Part shown: positions 1-8,982 of the stretch, one piece after another
How positions within the stretch are numbered: position 1 is the stretch's first letter
Layout of the letters: each line of letters opens with the position of its first letter
NCBI GenBank assembly: GCA_900544675.1
Contig: UQVZ01000016.1
Span: 1-64,000, forward strand
Source of the DNA: an uncultured Bacteroides sp.
GTDB taxonomy: Bacteria; Bacteroidota; Bacteroidia; Bacteroidales; Bacteroidaceae
Direction of reading: 5' to 3'
DNA: 64,000 nt
Program-made: the position numbers and the translations under genes
The notes under the pieces: generated by a model
The model's database searches: none
Seen by the model: only the letters and a program-made list of their open reading frames with translations
What the model was told of the DNA's origin: nothing

Positions 1-61
1 CCGGGTTATCTGGAAAAGTTCTATATTCGCCCACGTTAACAGCTCGCTTTCATTTAACTTA

Positions 62-1306
62 ATGATTATGGATTTATACTTACTCATATTCACTTCTGAA
101 GAATTTCATGCCGAACAAGTGTACGAAAGCCACAAAGAACTTTTCGTGTCGCTGGAGAAACATTTCACGCTTCACCTCGTCCCCTACACCGAGGATGAAC
201 AAATTCCCCAAGGAGCTTACAAAATGCCATTCATTGCCGACGGGCACGTGGCAGATATCGTTATCCGTAACTTCAGCGTATTCCCCTATCCCATCACCTT
301 GCTGGCAGACGGAGTGAACAATTCGCTCGCCGCAGCCCTCGAGGTAGCCACATGGGTACGCACCAAAGACATGCGCGCAAGAATCATCTACGGAAAAGTG
401 TCCGACATGGTCAAGCAAGTATTGTTCCATCATCAGGCTTATGCCGCCAAGCATAAGCTGAAAGGAAAACGCATCGGGCTGATAGGCGCGCCGGCTCCGT
501 GGCTGGTAGCAAGCCATGCCGACTATCTGCTGACCAACCGCCGCTGGGGAGTGACGTATGTGGATATCCCGGTAGAAGAGATATACAAGCATTACTATGC
601 CATTACCGATGAAGAAGTAGGAGTGGAAGCCTCTCTCCTTGCCACCAATGCACAAGCCTGCCAGGATGTGACGCCGGAAGAGCTGTTGTGCGAGATGCGC
701 CTGTACTATGCCACCCGCAAGGTATGCGAAGAATATCACCTGGACGCCGTAACCTTGTCGAGATTCTCCATGCTGCAAGACTTGAAAATAACCGGTTGTG
801 TAGCCGTATCGCTATTGAACGACAACGGCATCCCCGCGGGAAGCGAAGGCGACCTGCAAGCCATCATGACCCTGCTGATGGTAAAGGTACTGACCGGACA
901 ACAAGGCTTCATCGCCAACCCGTCATTGGTTGACACGGAAAAGAACACTGTCTTGCTGGCACACGACACCATCGGTACACAGATGGTGGAACAATACATC
1001 CTGCGCAGCCACTTCGACACGCCACAAGGCATCGCCATCCAAGGCATCATGCACGAAGGCAACGTCACCGTCTTCAAGTGCGGAGGCGAATGCCTGGACG
1101 AGTATTACGTAGCTTCGGGCTATCTCACGGAAAACACCAACTTCGTCTCGATATGCCGCACGCAGCTGCTGATAAAGCTCAACGGGAAGCCTGCCGACTA
1201 TTTCCTGAAAAATCCGCTGGGCAACCATCACATCCTTATCAAAGGAGATTATTGCGATATGATACAGGAATTTATGCAGCAAAACCGGTGCAGGCTGCGC
1301 GAATGA
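62..1306 (+). CDS. L-fucose/L-arabinose isomerase-like superfamily protein
   Basis: This is a 414-residue soluble protein with no signal peptide. The C-terminal half resembles the fucose/arabinose isomerase fold: residues about 255-330 run from an S-E-G-D-L stretch through a hydrophobic helix to an A-H-D motif where relatives have H-C-G, followed by a glycine-rich G-I-M-H-E-G strand. The usual metal-binding pattern (Glu, Asp, His) is therefore only partly visible, so isomerase activity is uncertain. ATG codons occur at 62 and 68, and either could be the start. It lies 109 bp before the DUF4494 gene, and a TAnnTTTG box in that spacer suggests that gene has its own promoter. No sugar-pathway genes are adjacent, so the substrate is unknown. 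Confidence 0.5.
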   Translation: MIMDLYLLIFTSEEFHAEQVYESHKELFVSLEKHFTLHLVPYTEDEQIPQGAYKMPFIADGHVADIVIRNFSVFPYPITLLADGVNNSLAAALEVATWVRTKDMRARIIYGKVSDMVKQVLFHHQAYAAKHKLKGKRIGLIGAPAPWLVASHADYLLTNRRWGVTYVDIPVEEIYKHYYAITDEEVGVEASLLATNAQACQDVTPEELLCEMRLYYATRKVCEEYHLDAVTLSRFSMLQDLKITGCVAVSLLNDNGIPAGSEGDLQAIMTLLMVKVLTGQQGFIANPSLVDTEKNTVLLAHDTIGTQMVEQYILRSHFDTPQGIAIQGIMHEGNVTVFKCGGECLDEYYVASGYLTENTNFVSICRTQLLIKLNGKPADYFLKNPLGNHHILIKGDYCDMIQEFMQQNRCRLRE

Positions 1307-1353
1307 ACGGAAATAAAAGTGTGCTTTCCGTCGCTTCATTCCAAATTTTAGCG

Positions 1354-1361
1354 TACATTTG
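1354..1361 (+). promoter_or_regulatory. Bacteroidetes -7 box upstream of the DUF4494 gene
   Basis: TACATTTG matches the Bacteroidetes sigma-ABfr -7 consensus TAnnTTTG and lies 54 bp before the gene start. There is no clean TTTG about 20 bp further upstream, so only half of the promoter is supported. Confidence 0.4.
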
Positions 1362-1415
1362 CAAGAAAATAACGCTAAAATCATCACTTAACTTAACATT
1401 TAAAGTACATACATT

Positions 1416-1895
1416 ATGATGCATAATTGGTTCGAGTGTAAAGTTCGCTACGAGAAAGTAGCCGAGAACGGCATGAACAAAAAAGTAACAGAACCTTACC
1501 TGGTGGACGCATTGAGCTTTACCGAAGCCGAATCGCGTATCATCGAAGAAATAACTCCGTTTATCAGTGGAGAATTTACCGTGGCAGACATCAAGCGTGC
1601 CAACTATAGCGAACTCTTCCCCTCGGAAGAAGAAGTTGCCGACCGCTGGTTCAAGTGCAAGATTTACTTCATCACCCTGGACGAGAAAAGCGGAGCCGAG
1701 AAGAAAACATCTGCCAATATGCTGGTGCAGGCATCCGACCTGCGCGACGCCGTAAAGAAGCTGGACGAGGGTATGAAAGGCACTATGGCAGATTACGTCA
1801 TCGCCTCGGTAGCCGAAACTGCCATCATGGACGTATATCCCTACTCGGCAGAACCCGATGTGAAACCCGAATTCCCCGACGCAGACAAAAGATAA
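1416..1895 (+). CDS. DUF4494 domain protein
   Basis: This 159-residue protein matches the pattern of DUF4494, a Bacteroidetes family of unknown function: an N-terminal W-F-E-C-K-V-R-Y strand, a T-E-A-E-S-R-I-I-E-E helix, and a second W-F-K-C-K-I-Y strand near residue 75 that looks like a duplicated half. There is no signal peptide. The start is the first of two tandem ATG codons. It is followed after 20 bp by the YggS-like gene and probably shares a transcript with it. The function is unknown. Confidence 0.75.
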   Translation: MMHNWFECKVRYEKVAENGMNKKVTEPYLVDALSFTEAESRIIEEITPFISGEFTVADIKRANYSELFPSEEEVADRWFKCKIYFITLDEKSGAEKKTSANMLVQASDLRDAVKKLDEGMKGTMADYVIASVAETAIMDVYPYSAEPDVKPEFPDADKR

Positions 1896-1915
1896 CCTTT
1901 AAATAGATAATAAGA

Positions 1916-2596
1916 ATGGACATTCAGACAAATTTGAAAAATGTACTTGCCGATCTGCCTGCCGGCGTACGCCTGGTAGCGGTATCCAAGTTTCATCCCG
2001 CCGAAACTATCCGGGAAGCCTATGCGGCCGGTCAACGGATTTTCGGCGAAAGCAAAGAACAAGAATTGTCCGAAAAGCAGAAAGAACTACCTCAAGACAT
2101 TGAATGGCATTTCATCGGACACTTGCAAACCAACAAGGTGAAATACATCGCCCCTTACATCGCCCTGATACACGCAGTAGACTCGTATAAGCTACTGGCG
2201 GAAATCAACAAGCAAGCGGCTAAATGCGACCGCATCATCCCTTGCCTGCTCGAAATCCATATCGCGCAGGAAGAAAGCAAATACGGGTTCACTCCCCAGG
2301 CTTGCCGCGAAATGCTGGAGGCTGGCGAATGGAAGAAACTGGAACATGTACGCATTGCCGGCGTAATGGGCATGGCGACCAACACCGATGACGAAGCACA
2401 GATAGAACGAGAATTCCGCAACCTGAAAAGCTTGTTCGACGAATGGAAACAGACCTTCTTTGCCGAAGACCCGGCATTCAAGGAAATCTCGATGGGAATG
2501 TCGCACGACTATCCGATAGCCGTACGGGCAGGAAGCACCATGGTGCGCGTAGGAAGCAAAATATTCGGAGAAAGAATCTATACCAACAAACAATAA
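1916..2596 (+). CDS. YggS/PROSC-family pyridoxal-phosphate homeostasis protein
   Basis: This 226-residue single-domain alanine-racemase-like barrel has the family's usual length. The PLP-binding lysine is in the V-A-V-S-K motif near residue 25. The family motifs F-G-E-S (usually F-G-E-N), W-H-F-I-G-H-L-Q-T-N-K, M-G-M-A-T and the C-terminal S-M-G-M-S-H-D-Y and R-V-G-S-K-I-F-G are all present. Members bind PLP and tune B6 and amino-acid balance in the cytoplasm without strong catalysis. It sits between DUF4494 (20 bp upstream) and the dihydroorotate-dehydrogenase-like gene (4 bp downstream). Confidence 0.93.
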   Translation: MDIQTNLKNVLADLPAGVRLVAVSKFHPAETIREAYAAGQRIFGESKEQELSEKQKELPQDIEWHFIGHLQTNKVKYIAPYIALIHAVDSYKLLAEINKQAAKCDRIIPCLLEIHIAQEESKYGFTPQACREMLEAGEWKKLEHVRIAGVMGMATNTDDEAQIEREFRNLKSLFDEWKQTFFAEDPAFKEISMGMSHDYPIAVRAGSTMVRVGSKIFGERIYTNKQ

Positions 2597-2600
2597 CCTT

Positions 2601-3578
2601 ATGGCACAACTGAAAACCACATTCGCGGGCCTTGCGCTCAAGAACCCTATTGTCATCAGCAGCTCGGGACTGACTGACAGCGCGGAGAAAATCAAGCAAC
2701 TGGAAGAAGCCGGAGCGGCAGCCGTCGTACTGAAATCGGTATTCGAGGAACAAATCAACGCCAAGGCGGGAACCCTGCAGGGATACGGCTCGCCCGAAGC
2801 GGACGACTACCTGAACACTTACGTCCGTTCGCACGTATTGAACGAACACATCAGCCTGATAGAACAAGCTAAAAAAGCATGCACGATTCCGGTCATTGCC
2901 AGCATCAACTGCTATGATGACAATGAATGGACAGATTTTGCCAAACTGATGGAAAAAGCCGGAGCCGACGCGCTGGAGATTAACATCCTCGCCTTACAGA
3001 CCGAGAAAGAATACATCCCCGGGAGCTTCGAGCAACGGCACCTCAACATCCTGCGCCATGTGAAAAAAGAAGTGCGGATACCGGTCATCATGAAGCTGGG
3101 AAACAATTTCACCAATCCGGTCGCACTGATAGACCAACTTTATGCCAACGGAGCCGATGCCGTCGTCCTGTTCAACCGCTTTTACCAACCCGACATCGAT
3201 ATCGACACGCTCACTATCGGCAATACGCAGGTGATGAGTTGTCCCAATGAACTGGCAGACCGCCTGCGTTGGACCGCCATTGCCTCGGCCGCCGTTCCGC
3301 AATTGGACTATGCGGTATCGGGAGGCGTACACGACGGCAAAAGCCTGGTGAAAGCCATTCTGGCCGGAGCCTGCGCCACGGAAATCTGTACGGCAATCTA
3401 CCGGCACGGCAATCAAATCATTCAATCCATGCTGGACGAACTGACACAATGGATGGACAGCAAAGGCTTCGACCATCCGGCACAGTTCAAAGGCAAGCTG
3501 AACGCACGGGCGGTAGGAACCGTCAACCCCTTTGAGCGCACCCAGTTCATGAAATACTATAGCGACCATAAGGCGTAA
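2601..3578 (+). CDS. Dihydroorotate dehydrogenase-like flavoprotein
   Basis: This 325-residue TIM barrel resembles the class 1 dihydroorotate dehydrogenase family. It begins with the conserved L-K-N-P-I-V-I-S-S-S-G segment and keeps V-I-M-K-L-G-N-N-F (FMN/substrate lysine strand) and a phosphate-gripping V-S-G-G-V-H motif. It lacks the classical N-x-x-C-P active-site segment and belongs to the 'DHOD-like' subgroup common in Bacteroidetes, so pyrimidine biosynthesis is not assured. It starts 4 bp after the YggS-type gene, implying co-transcription, and is followed by a long inverted repeat. Confidence 0.8.
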   Translation: MAQLKTTFAGLALKNPIVISSSGLTDSAEKIKQLEEAGAAAVVLKSVFEEQINAKAGTLQGYGSPEADDYLNTYVRSHVLNEHISLIEQAKKACTIPVIASINCYDDNEWTDFAKLMEKAGADALEINILALQTEKEYIPGSFEQRHLNILRHVKKEVRIPVIMKLGNNFTNPVALIDQLYANGADAVVLFNRFYQPDIDIDTLTIGNTQVMSCPNELADRLRWTAIASAAVPQLDYAVSGGVHDGKSLVKAILAGACATEICTAIYRHGNQIIQSMLDELTQWMDSKGFDHPAQFKGKLNARAVGTVNPFERTQFMKYYSDHKA

Positions 3579-3595
3579 AATCCGATTCGGATAAA

Positions 3596-3685
3596 AAAGG
3601 CACGGAACATGCGGCGTCCGACTCTCGGGAAAGATAAAAACCTACGACACTTCCCCGAAAATCAGGCGCGCGATTCCGTGCCTTT
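3596..3685 (+). terminator. Long-loop inverted repeat after the DHOD-like gene
   Basis: AAAGGCACGGAA (3596-3607) and TTCCGTGCCTTT (3674-3685) are perfect 12-bp complements enclosing a 66-nt interior. The interior contains a second complementary pair (CGGGAAAG and CTTCCCCG). It lies just after a stop codon and could act as a terminator or mRNA end. The T-run after it is weak (CCTTTGTGTT). A small structured RNA is an alternative. Confidence 0.45.
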
Positions 3686-3747
3686 GTGTTCAAATAAAGA
3701 AACGGATGCTAAAACGACCTAAATCGGCCAAAGAATCTGCCCATATC

Positions 3748-3779
3748 ATTGCACAGATAAGAATAAAAGGATATATTTG
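3748..3779 (+). promoter_or_regulatory. Promoter of the acyl-CoA ligase gene
   Basis: TATATTTG at 3772-3779 fits the Bacteroidetes -7 box. ATTG at 3748-3751, 20 bp upstream, fits three of the four bases of the -33 TTTG. The gene starts 41 bp downstream. Confidence 0.5.
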
Positions 3780-3819
3780 CACATTATCGCACGATTTGTG
3801 CATCAAACAAACTTGAAAT

Positions 3820-5478
3820 ATGGAAAAAAGTTTCTTAGCCCTCTTAGAGCAGAGCATCAAAAAGAACTGGGACCTTGACGCACTGACCGATTACAAAGGA
3901 GCCACTTTGCAATATAAAGACCTGGCACGGAAAATCGAGAAATTACACATCCTGCTGACCGAAAGCGGCGTGCGCCCGGGAGATAAAGTTGCCATCTGCG
4001 GCAGAAACAGTTCACACTGGGGAGTAGCTTTCCTGGCTGCGCTGACCTACGGTGCCGTAGCGGTTCCTATCCTGCACGAATTCAAGGCAGACACTATCCA
4101 CAACATTGTCAATCATTCGAACGCACGCCTGCTCTTCGTAGGCGATATGGCATGGGAAAGCCTGAACGAAGCGGAAATGCCCCGGCTGGAAGGCATCATC
4201 CTGATGACCGACTTCACCTTATTAGTATGCCGTAGCAAACAACTGGAATATGCGCGCGAACATCTGAATGAATTGTTCGGCAAGAAATTCCCCCGCAATT
4301 TCCGGCGTGAGCACGTCTCCTACCGCCGCGATGAGGAAGAAGAGCTTGCCATCATCAACTATACATCGGGCACTACCAGCTTCTCGAAAGGAGTCATGCT
4401 CCCCTACCGTTCGTTATGGTCGAACACTCAATTTGCTTTCGATGTACTTCCGTTGAATCCGGGTGACAGGGTCGTGTCCATGCTTCCCATGGCACACATG
4501 TATGGACTTGCTTTCGAGTTTCTTTACGAAATCTGTTGTGGATGCCATGTCTACTTCCTCACCCGGATGCCCAGCCCGAAAATCATCGCGCAAGCCTTTA
4601 CCGACGTGAAGCCCCGCATCGTTATTTCCGTGCCGCTCATCATCGAGAAGATTATCAAGAAAGGCGTACAGCCCAAGACCGAAACCCTCAAGATGAAGAT
4701 GCTGATGAAGCTCCCCATCATCAACGGCAAGATAAACGAAGCCATCCGCGAACTGCTGATAAAAGGTTTCGGAGGACAATTCTACGAAATCATCGTAGGC
4801 GGAGCGGCATTCAATAGTGAAGTGGAAACCTTCCTGAAAGGCCTCGACTTCCCCTATACGGTAGGCTACGGCATGACCGAGTGCGGTCCGATTATCAGCT
4901 ACGAAGACTGGAAAAACTTCCGTCCGGGCTCGTGCGGAAAAGCGGCTCCACGTATGGAAATCCGCATAGACAGTCCTGACCCGCACTATACGGTCGGCGA
5001 AATCCTGGTGCGCGGCGATAATGTCATGCTGGGATATTACAAGAATCCGGAATCGACCGCCCAAGCCATTGATTCCGAAGGCTGGCTGCACACGGGAGAC
5101 TTAGGCATCATCGACTCGGAAGGAAACCTTTTCATCAAGGGACGCAGCAAGAACATGCTACTCGGCCCGTCGGGTCAGAACATCTATCCCGAAGAAATCG
5201 AAGAACAGCTGAATAACCTTCCCCTCGTGGCGGAGTGCATCGTCATCCAGCAACGCGACAATAAGCTGGCGGCATTGATTTATCCCGACTTCGAGACCGC
5301 ATACGCGCAAGGATTGACCGATAAGGACATCGAAGCCAAAATGGAGGAGAACCGCACCATGCTGAATGCCGCCCTTCCGTCGTACTCGCAGATAGCCACG
5401 GTAAGGATTTATCCCGAAGAATTCGAAAAAACACCGAAGAAGAGCATCAAACGCTTCCTGTATCAAGATGTCAAATAA
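3820..5478 (+). CDS. Long-chain fatty acid-CoA ligase family (AMP-binding) protein
   Basis: This 552-residue adenylate-forming enzyme activates a carboxylic acid, probably a fatty acid, as acyl-AMP and then acyl-CoA. Visible motifs are the P-loop-like Y-T-S-G-T-T-S-F-S-K-G near residue 190, G-Y-G-M-T-E-C-G-P near residue 350 (A5), H-T-G-D-L-G near residue 427 (A7), a G-R-S-K-N hinge motif, and a C-terminal K-T-P-K-K-S-I-K-R with the usual catalytic Lys region. There is no signal peptide. The stop overlaps an in-frame upstream ATG of the LA_2272-repeat gene, so the two are probably co-expressed. Substrate chain length cannot be read from the sequence. Confidence 0.88.
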   Translation: MEKSFLALLEQSIKKNWDLDALTDYKGATLQYKDLARKIEKLHILLTESGVRPGDKVAICGRNSSHWGVAFLAALTYGAVAVPILHEFKADTIHNIVNHSNARLLFVGDMAWESLNEAEMPRLEGIILMTDFTLLVCRSKQLEYAREHLNELFGKKFPRNFRREHVSYRRDEEEELAIINYTSGTTSFSKGVMLPYRSLWSNTQFAFDVLPLNPGDRVVSMLPMAHMYGLAFEFLYEICCGCHVYFLTRMPSPKIIAQAFTDVKPRIVISVPLIIEKIIKKGVQPKTETLKMKMLMKLPIINGKINEAIRELLIKGFGGQFYEIIVGGAAFNSEVETFLKGLDFPYTVGYGMTECGPIISYEDWKNFRPGSCGKAAPRMEIRIDSPDPHYTVGEILVRGDNVMLGYYKNPESTAQAIDSEGWLHTGDLGIIDSEGNLFIKGRSKNMLLGPSGQNIYPEEIEEQLNNLPLVAECIVIQQRDNKLAALIYPDFETAYAQGLTDKDIEAKMEENRTMLNAALPSYSQIATVRIYPEEFEKTPKKSIKRFLYQDVK

Positions 5479-5488
5479 CAGCATACAC

Positions 5489-6745
5489 ATGAAACTGAAC
5501 CCTATCCTGGCAGGCATAGCTTGTATATGCCTGCTTTTCACCTTGACTTTGCCCGCCTCTTCCCAACCACGCTACAACCGGAAAGGGATGAAAAAAGGCG
5601 TCAACCTGGCACTGAATATCACTAATAAACAGAAACAACCTCCCCGCACCTACCTGAACTTAGGGCTGCTCAGCAATTATCCTTGCCTAAACGGTATAGG
5701 CATCAATGTGCTTTCGGGCGTGACTCATTATCACTCTAAAGGCTTCCAGGCGGCAGGACTCACCCATATCACGGGGCTGAACACGACCGGCGTGCAACTG
5801 GCAGGCATCGCCAATGTGACGGGCAGGGACGCAAGCGGACTTATCCTGAGCGGCTTGCTTAACGTCAGCGGCCAGTCGCTCAACGGATTGGCTTTCTCCG
5901 GCATCGGCAATCTTTCCGTAAAAGACAACCGGGGATTTATCTTCGGAGGACTGATGAACGTCAGCAACAGTTCCTCATCGGGTTTCCTGCTTTCGGGTAT
6001 CGCCAATGTCAGCAAGCAAGACCAGAACGGACTAATGATAAGCGGACTGATGAATGCCAGCGGAGATACCCTTCGCGGCTTGCAATTCAGCTCCTTGTTG
6101 AATATTGCGGGAAAAGCCAATAATGGCGTACAACTGGCGGCATTGGGCAATATCGCCGTAGCCAACCGGGGTGTGCAAGTCGGACTGGGCAACTATAGTG
6201 CCGAAAACAAAGGTGTGCAACTGGGTATTGCCAACCTCTCCAGCGGTGGACATAAAGGACTGCAATTCGGCTTCTTCAACCTGAGCGCAGACAGCCTTGC
6301 CCATCAGATAGGCTGTGTCAACATCACTCCCCGTACCCGCATCCAGTTGCTCGTATCAAGCGGAAACCTGAACAAAGCCAATATCGCCGTACGTTTCAAG
6401 AACAAATACACCTATACCGAACTGGGTGGCGGAGCCTATTACTTCGACCTCGACCAAGACCTGTCGGCTTCCGCCTTTTACCGTGCAGGTGTCTACTTCC
6501 CGCTTTGCCGCCTGCTGGAAATCAGCGCCGATGCCGGATTTTATCACATCGAGACACTCAACAACAAGCATAAGGGTTATCCGGCACGCCTCTATGCCCT
6601 GCAGCCCCGGTTGAATCTGGAGTTCCGCATCACCCGGCGGATAGGCATTTTCGCATCGGGCGGTTATGCCTGGACCCGTCAGTACAAGCATAATCACACC
6701 TTCGAACAGAAAGGGACATTCGAAGCGGGCATCGTCTTGTTTTAA
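5489..6745 (+). CDS. LA_2272-type surface-repeat protein, secreted
   Basis: This is a secreted protein of about 418 residues. From the ATG at 5489 it begins with a Lys, a hydrophobic stretch and an alanine/serine cleavage region typical of a signal peptide. An alternative ATG at 5468 overlaps the previous gene by 11 bp but gives a poorer N-terminus. Residues about 65-280 are built from roughly 20-residue repeats of the form G-x-x-x-S-G-L-x-N-V-S-x-x-x-x-x-G, the pattern called LA_2272 surface repeat, probably a beta-solenoid. The C-terminal 130 residues look like an amphipathic barrel ending in Phe. It is probably translationally coupled to the acyl-CoA ligase. The function is unknown; an envelope or lipid-related role is inferred from the neighbour only. 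Confidence 0.75.
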   Translation: MKLNPILAGIACICLLFTLTLPASSQPRYNRKGMKKGVNLALNITNKQKQPPRTYLNLGLLSNYPCLNGIGINVLSGVTHYHSKGFQAAGLTHITGLNTTGVQLAGIANVTGRDASGLILSGLLNVSGQSLNGLAFSGIGNLSVKDNRGFIFGGLMNVSNSSSSGFLLSGIANVSKQDQNGLMISGLMNASGDTLRGLQFSSLLNIAGKANNGVQLAALGNIAVANRGVQVGLGNYSAENKGVQLGIANLSSGGHKGLQFGFFNLSADSLAHQIGCVNITPRTRIQLLVSSGNLNKANIAVRFKNKYTYTELGGGAYYFDLDQDLSASAFYRAGVYFPLCRLLEISADAGFYHIETLNNKHKGYPARLYALQPRLNLEFRITRRIGIFASGGYAWTRQYKHNHTFEQKGTFEAGIVLF

Positions 6746-6818
6746 TTTAAATTGAAACATCTACCCGATAAAATCACATCTTTTTGTCAGAGATATTAGG
6801 AGATAAACAATAATTCGC

Positions 6819-6826
6819 TATTTTTG
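6819..6826 (+). promoter_or_regulatory. -7 box upstream of hisH
   Basis: TATTTTTG fits TAnnTTTG, 24 bp before the chosen hisH start. A TTTG exists at 6783-6786, but the 32-bp spacing is too long, so only the -7 element is supported. Confidence 0.4.
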
Positions 6827-6850
6827 CAAAAACATTATAAAACCATACAG

Positions 6851-7447
6851 ATGAAGGTAGCGATTATCAAATACAATGCAGGCAATATCTTCTCGGTCGA
6901 TTATGCTTTGCGCCGGCTGGGGATAGAACCGGTCATAACCGCCGATAAAGAAACTATCCAAAGCGCGGACAAGGTCATCTTTCCGGGGGTGGGCGAAGCC
7001 AAAACCACGATGGAGTATCTGCGTGCCAACCAATTGGACCGGCTCATTACCGGACTGAAACAACCCGTGCTCGGCATTTGCCTGGGCATGCAACTAATGT
7101 GCCGGCATTCCGAAGAAGGGGATGTGCCCTGCCTGGGCATCTTCGATACGGAGGTCAAACGCTTCCGCCCGCAACGCCACGAAGACAAAGTGCCCCATAT
7201 CGGCTGGAACACCATCCGTGCCTGCGACCCTCAATTGTTCGCGGGCTTCGACCGGGAAGAGTTCGTCTACTTCGTGCATAGCTACTATGTCCCGCTCAAC
7301 GATTTTACCGCAGCTCAGACCGATTACATCCTGCCTTTCAGCTCAGCCCTGCACAAAGGCAATTTCTATGCCACCCAGTTCCATCCGGAGAAAAGCGGAA
7401 AGACGGGCGAGCGGATTTTACAGAATTTTTTGAACTTAGCATACTGA
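6851..7447 (+). CDS. hisH: Imidazole glycerol phosphate synthase subunit HisH
   Basis: This is the glutaminase subunit of IGP synthase. It releases ammonia from glutamine for HisF in histidine biosynthesis. The ATG at 6851 gives 198 residues and the canonical M-K-V-A-I-I-K-Y-N-A-G-N start. An in-frame ATG at 6824 lies inside the -7 box and is rejected. The triad is visible: the nucleophile Cys in G-I-C-L-G-M-Q near residue 77, and His-Pro-Glu in Q-F-H-P-E-K-S-G near the C-terminus. It is first in hisH-hisA-hisF-hisIE with short spacers. Confidence 0.97.
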   Translation: MKVAIIKYNAGNIFSVDYALRRLGIEPVITADKETIQSADKVIFPGVGEAKTTMEYLRANQLDRLITGLKQPVLGICLGMQLMCRHSEEGDVPCLGIFDTEVKRFRPQRHEDKVPHIGWNTIRACDPQLFAGFDREEFVYFVHSYYVPLNDFTAAQTDYILPFSSALHKGNFYATQFHPEKSGKTGERILQNFLNLAY

Positions 7448-7454
7448 TACCTTT

Positions 7455-8177
7455 ATGATAGAACTGATTCCCGCCATCGACATCATCGACGGCAAGTGCG
7501 TACGCCTTTCGCAAGGCGATTACGAATCGAAAAAAGTCTATAACGAAAACCCGTTGGAAGTGGCCAAAGAGTTTGAGGCATACGGCATCCGACGCCTGCA
7601 CATCGTAGACCTCGACGGTGCCGCTTCGCAACATGTGGTCAACTACCGCATCCTGGAACAGATAGCCGCACAGACATCGCTGGTCATCGACTTCGGAGGA
7701 GGCATCAAGACCACGGGCGACATCGAAATTGCGTTCGAAAGCGGAGCGCAGATGGTGACCGTGGGAAGCATCGCCGTAAAAAGCCCCGAAGTGTTCACCG
7801 AATGGCTGCAAACCTACGGCAACGAAAAAATTATCCTGGGAGCGGATGTGAAAGACAACCATATCGCCATCAACGGCTGGAAAGAAGAAAGCCCGCTGGA
7901 ACTGATGTCTTTCCTCGACGCGTATGTAGCCAAAGGCATCACCCAAGTGCTCTGCACCGACATCAGCCGCGACGGCATGCTGAAAGGACCTGCGACCGAC
8001 CTGTACAAGCGCATCCTGCAAGTCCATCCCGAACTGCACCTGATAGCCAGCGGAGGCATCAGCAGCCTGGACGATATCCTGAAGCTGGACGAAGCCGGAA
8101 TCCCTGCCGCCGTATTCGGCAAAGCCCTCTACGAAGGACGGATTTCCCTGAAAGACCTGAGCCGCTATATAATATAA
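7455..8177 (+). CDS. hisA: Phosphoribosylformimino-AICAR phosphate isomerase HisA
   Basis: This 240-residue TIM-barrel isomerase converts ProFAR to PRFAR in histidine biosynthesis. The start I-P-A-I-D-I-I-D-G-K-C-V-R-L carries the first catalytic Asp. The second phosphate-binding half is seen in D-I-S-R-D-G-M and A-S-G-G-I-S-S. The length is normal for the family. It begins 7 bp after hisH and ends 15 bp before hisF, so the block is one operon. Confidence 0.97.
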   Translation: MIELIPAIDIIDGKCVRLSQGDYESKKVYNENPLEVAKEFEAYGIRRLHIVDLDGAASQHVVNYRILEQIAAQTSLVIDFGGGIKTTGDIEIAFESGAQMVTVGSIAVKSPEVFTEWLQTYGNEKIILGADVKDNHIAINGWKEESPLELMSFLDAYVAKGITQVLCTDISRDGMLKGPATDLYKRILQVHPELHLIASGGISSLDDILKLDEAGIPAAVFGKALYEGRISLKDLSRYII

Positions 8178-8192
8178 TAAGGAGAAAACATC

Positions 8193-8948
8193 ATGTTAGC
8201 CAAACGAATCATACCCTGCCTGGACATCAAGGACGGGCAAACCGTAAAAGGTACCAACTTCGTCAACCTGCGTGAGGCGGGCGACCCCGTGGAATTAGGG
8301 GAAATCTATAGCCGGCAAGGAGCCGACGAACTGGTGTACCTGGACATCACCGCCAGCCACGAAGGGCGGAAAACCTTCACCGACCTGGTGAAACGCATTG
8401 CCGCCCGCATCAACATCCCCTTTACGGTAGGCGGAGGCATCCACGAGCTGAGCGATGTGGAACGCCTGCTGAATGCAGGAGCGGATAAAGTGTCGGTCAA
8501 CTCCGCCGCTATCCGGAACCCGCAACTCATCGACGACATCGCCCGGCATTTCGGCTCGCAAGTATGTGTCGTGGCTATCGATGCCCGCCAAACTCCGCAA
8601 GGCTGGAAATGCTACCTGAACGGAGGAAGAGTGGAAACCGACAAGACCTTGTTCGACTGGGCGCACGAAGCCAACGGACGCGGAGCGGGAGAAATCCTCT
8701 TCACCAGCATGGACCACGACGGAGTGAAAAACGGTTATGCCAACGAAGCACTGGCTACCCTGAGCCGCCTGCTGACCATTCCCGTCATCGCCTCGGGCGG
8801 AGCCGGAGAGAAACAGCATTTCAAGGATGCCTTCGTGAAAGGAAAAGCCGACGCGGCACTGGCCGCCAGCGTGTTCCACTTCGGTGAAATCCCCATTCCG
8901 GAACTGAAAAGCTACCTTCGTGCCGAAGGTGTCAACGTGAGAATATAA
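8193..8948 (+). CDS. hisF: Imidazole glycerol phosphate synthase cyclase subunit HisF
   Basis: This 251-residue TIM barrel uses ammonia from HisH to turn PRFAR into imidazole glycerol phosphate and AICAR. The catalytic Asp residues are visible in I-P-C-L-D-I-K-D-G near residue 10 and in S-M-D-H-D-G-V near residue 175. The phosphate-binding G-G-G-I and A-S-G-G-A-G motifs are present. It is paralogous to the adjacent hisA. HisH, encoded two genes upstream, is its partner. Confidence 0.97.
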   Translation: MLAKRIIPCLDIKDGQTVKGTNFVNLREAGDPVELGEIYSRQGADELVYLDITASHEGRKTFTDLVKRIAARINIPFTVGGGIHELSDVERLLNAGADKVSVNSAAIRNPQLIDDIARHFGSQVCVVAIDARQTPQGWKCYLNGGRVETDKTLFDWAHEANGRGAGEILFTSMDHDGVKNGYANEALATLSRLLTIPVIASGGAGEKQHFKDAFVKGKADAALAASVFHFGEIPIPELKSYLRAEGVNVRI

Positions 8949-8982
8949 CCATCCCAAACAACAAAAATAAGAAGAAAAGACT

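Noticed and set aside
3579..3819. Possible tRNA or 6S-like RNA in the spacer
   Set aside because: No anticodon or T-arm pattern; only the long hairpin is supported, so it is listed as a terminator-like structure.
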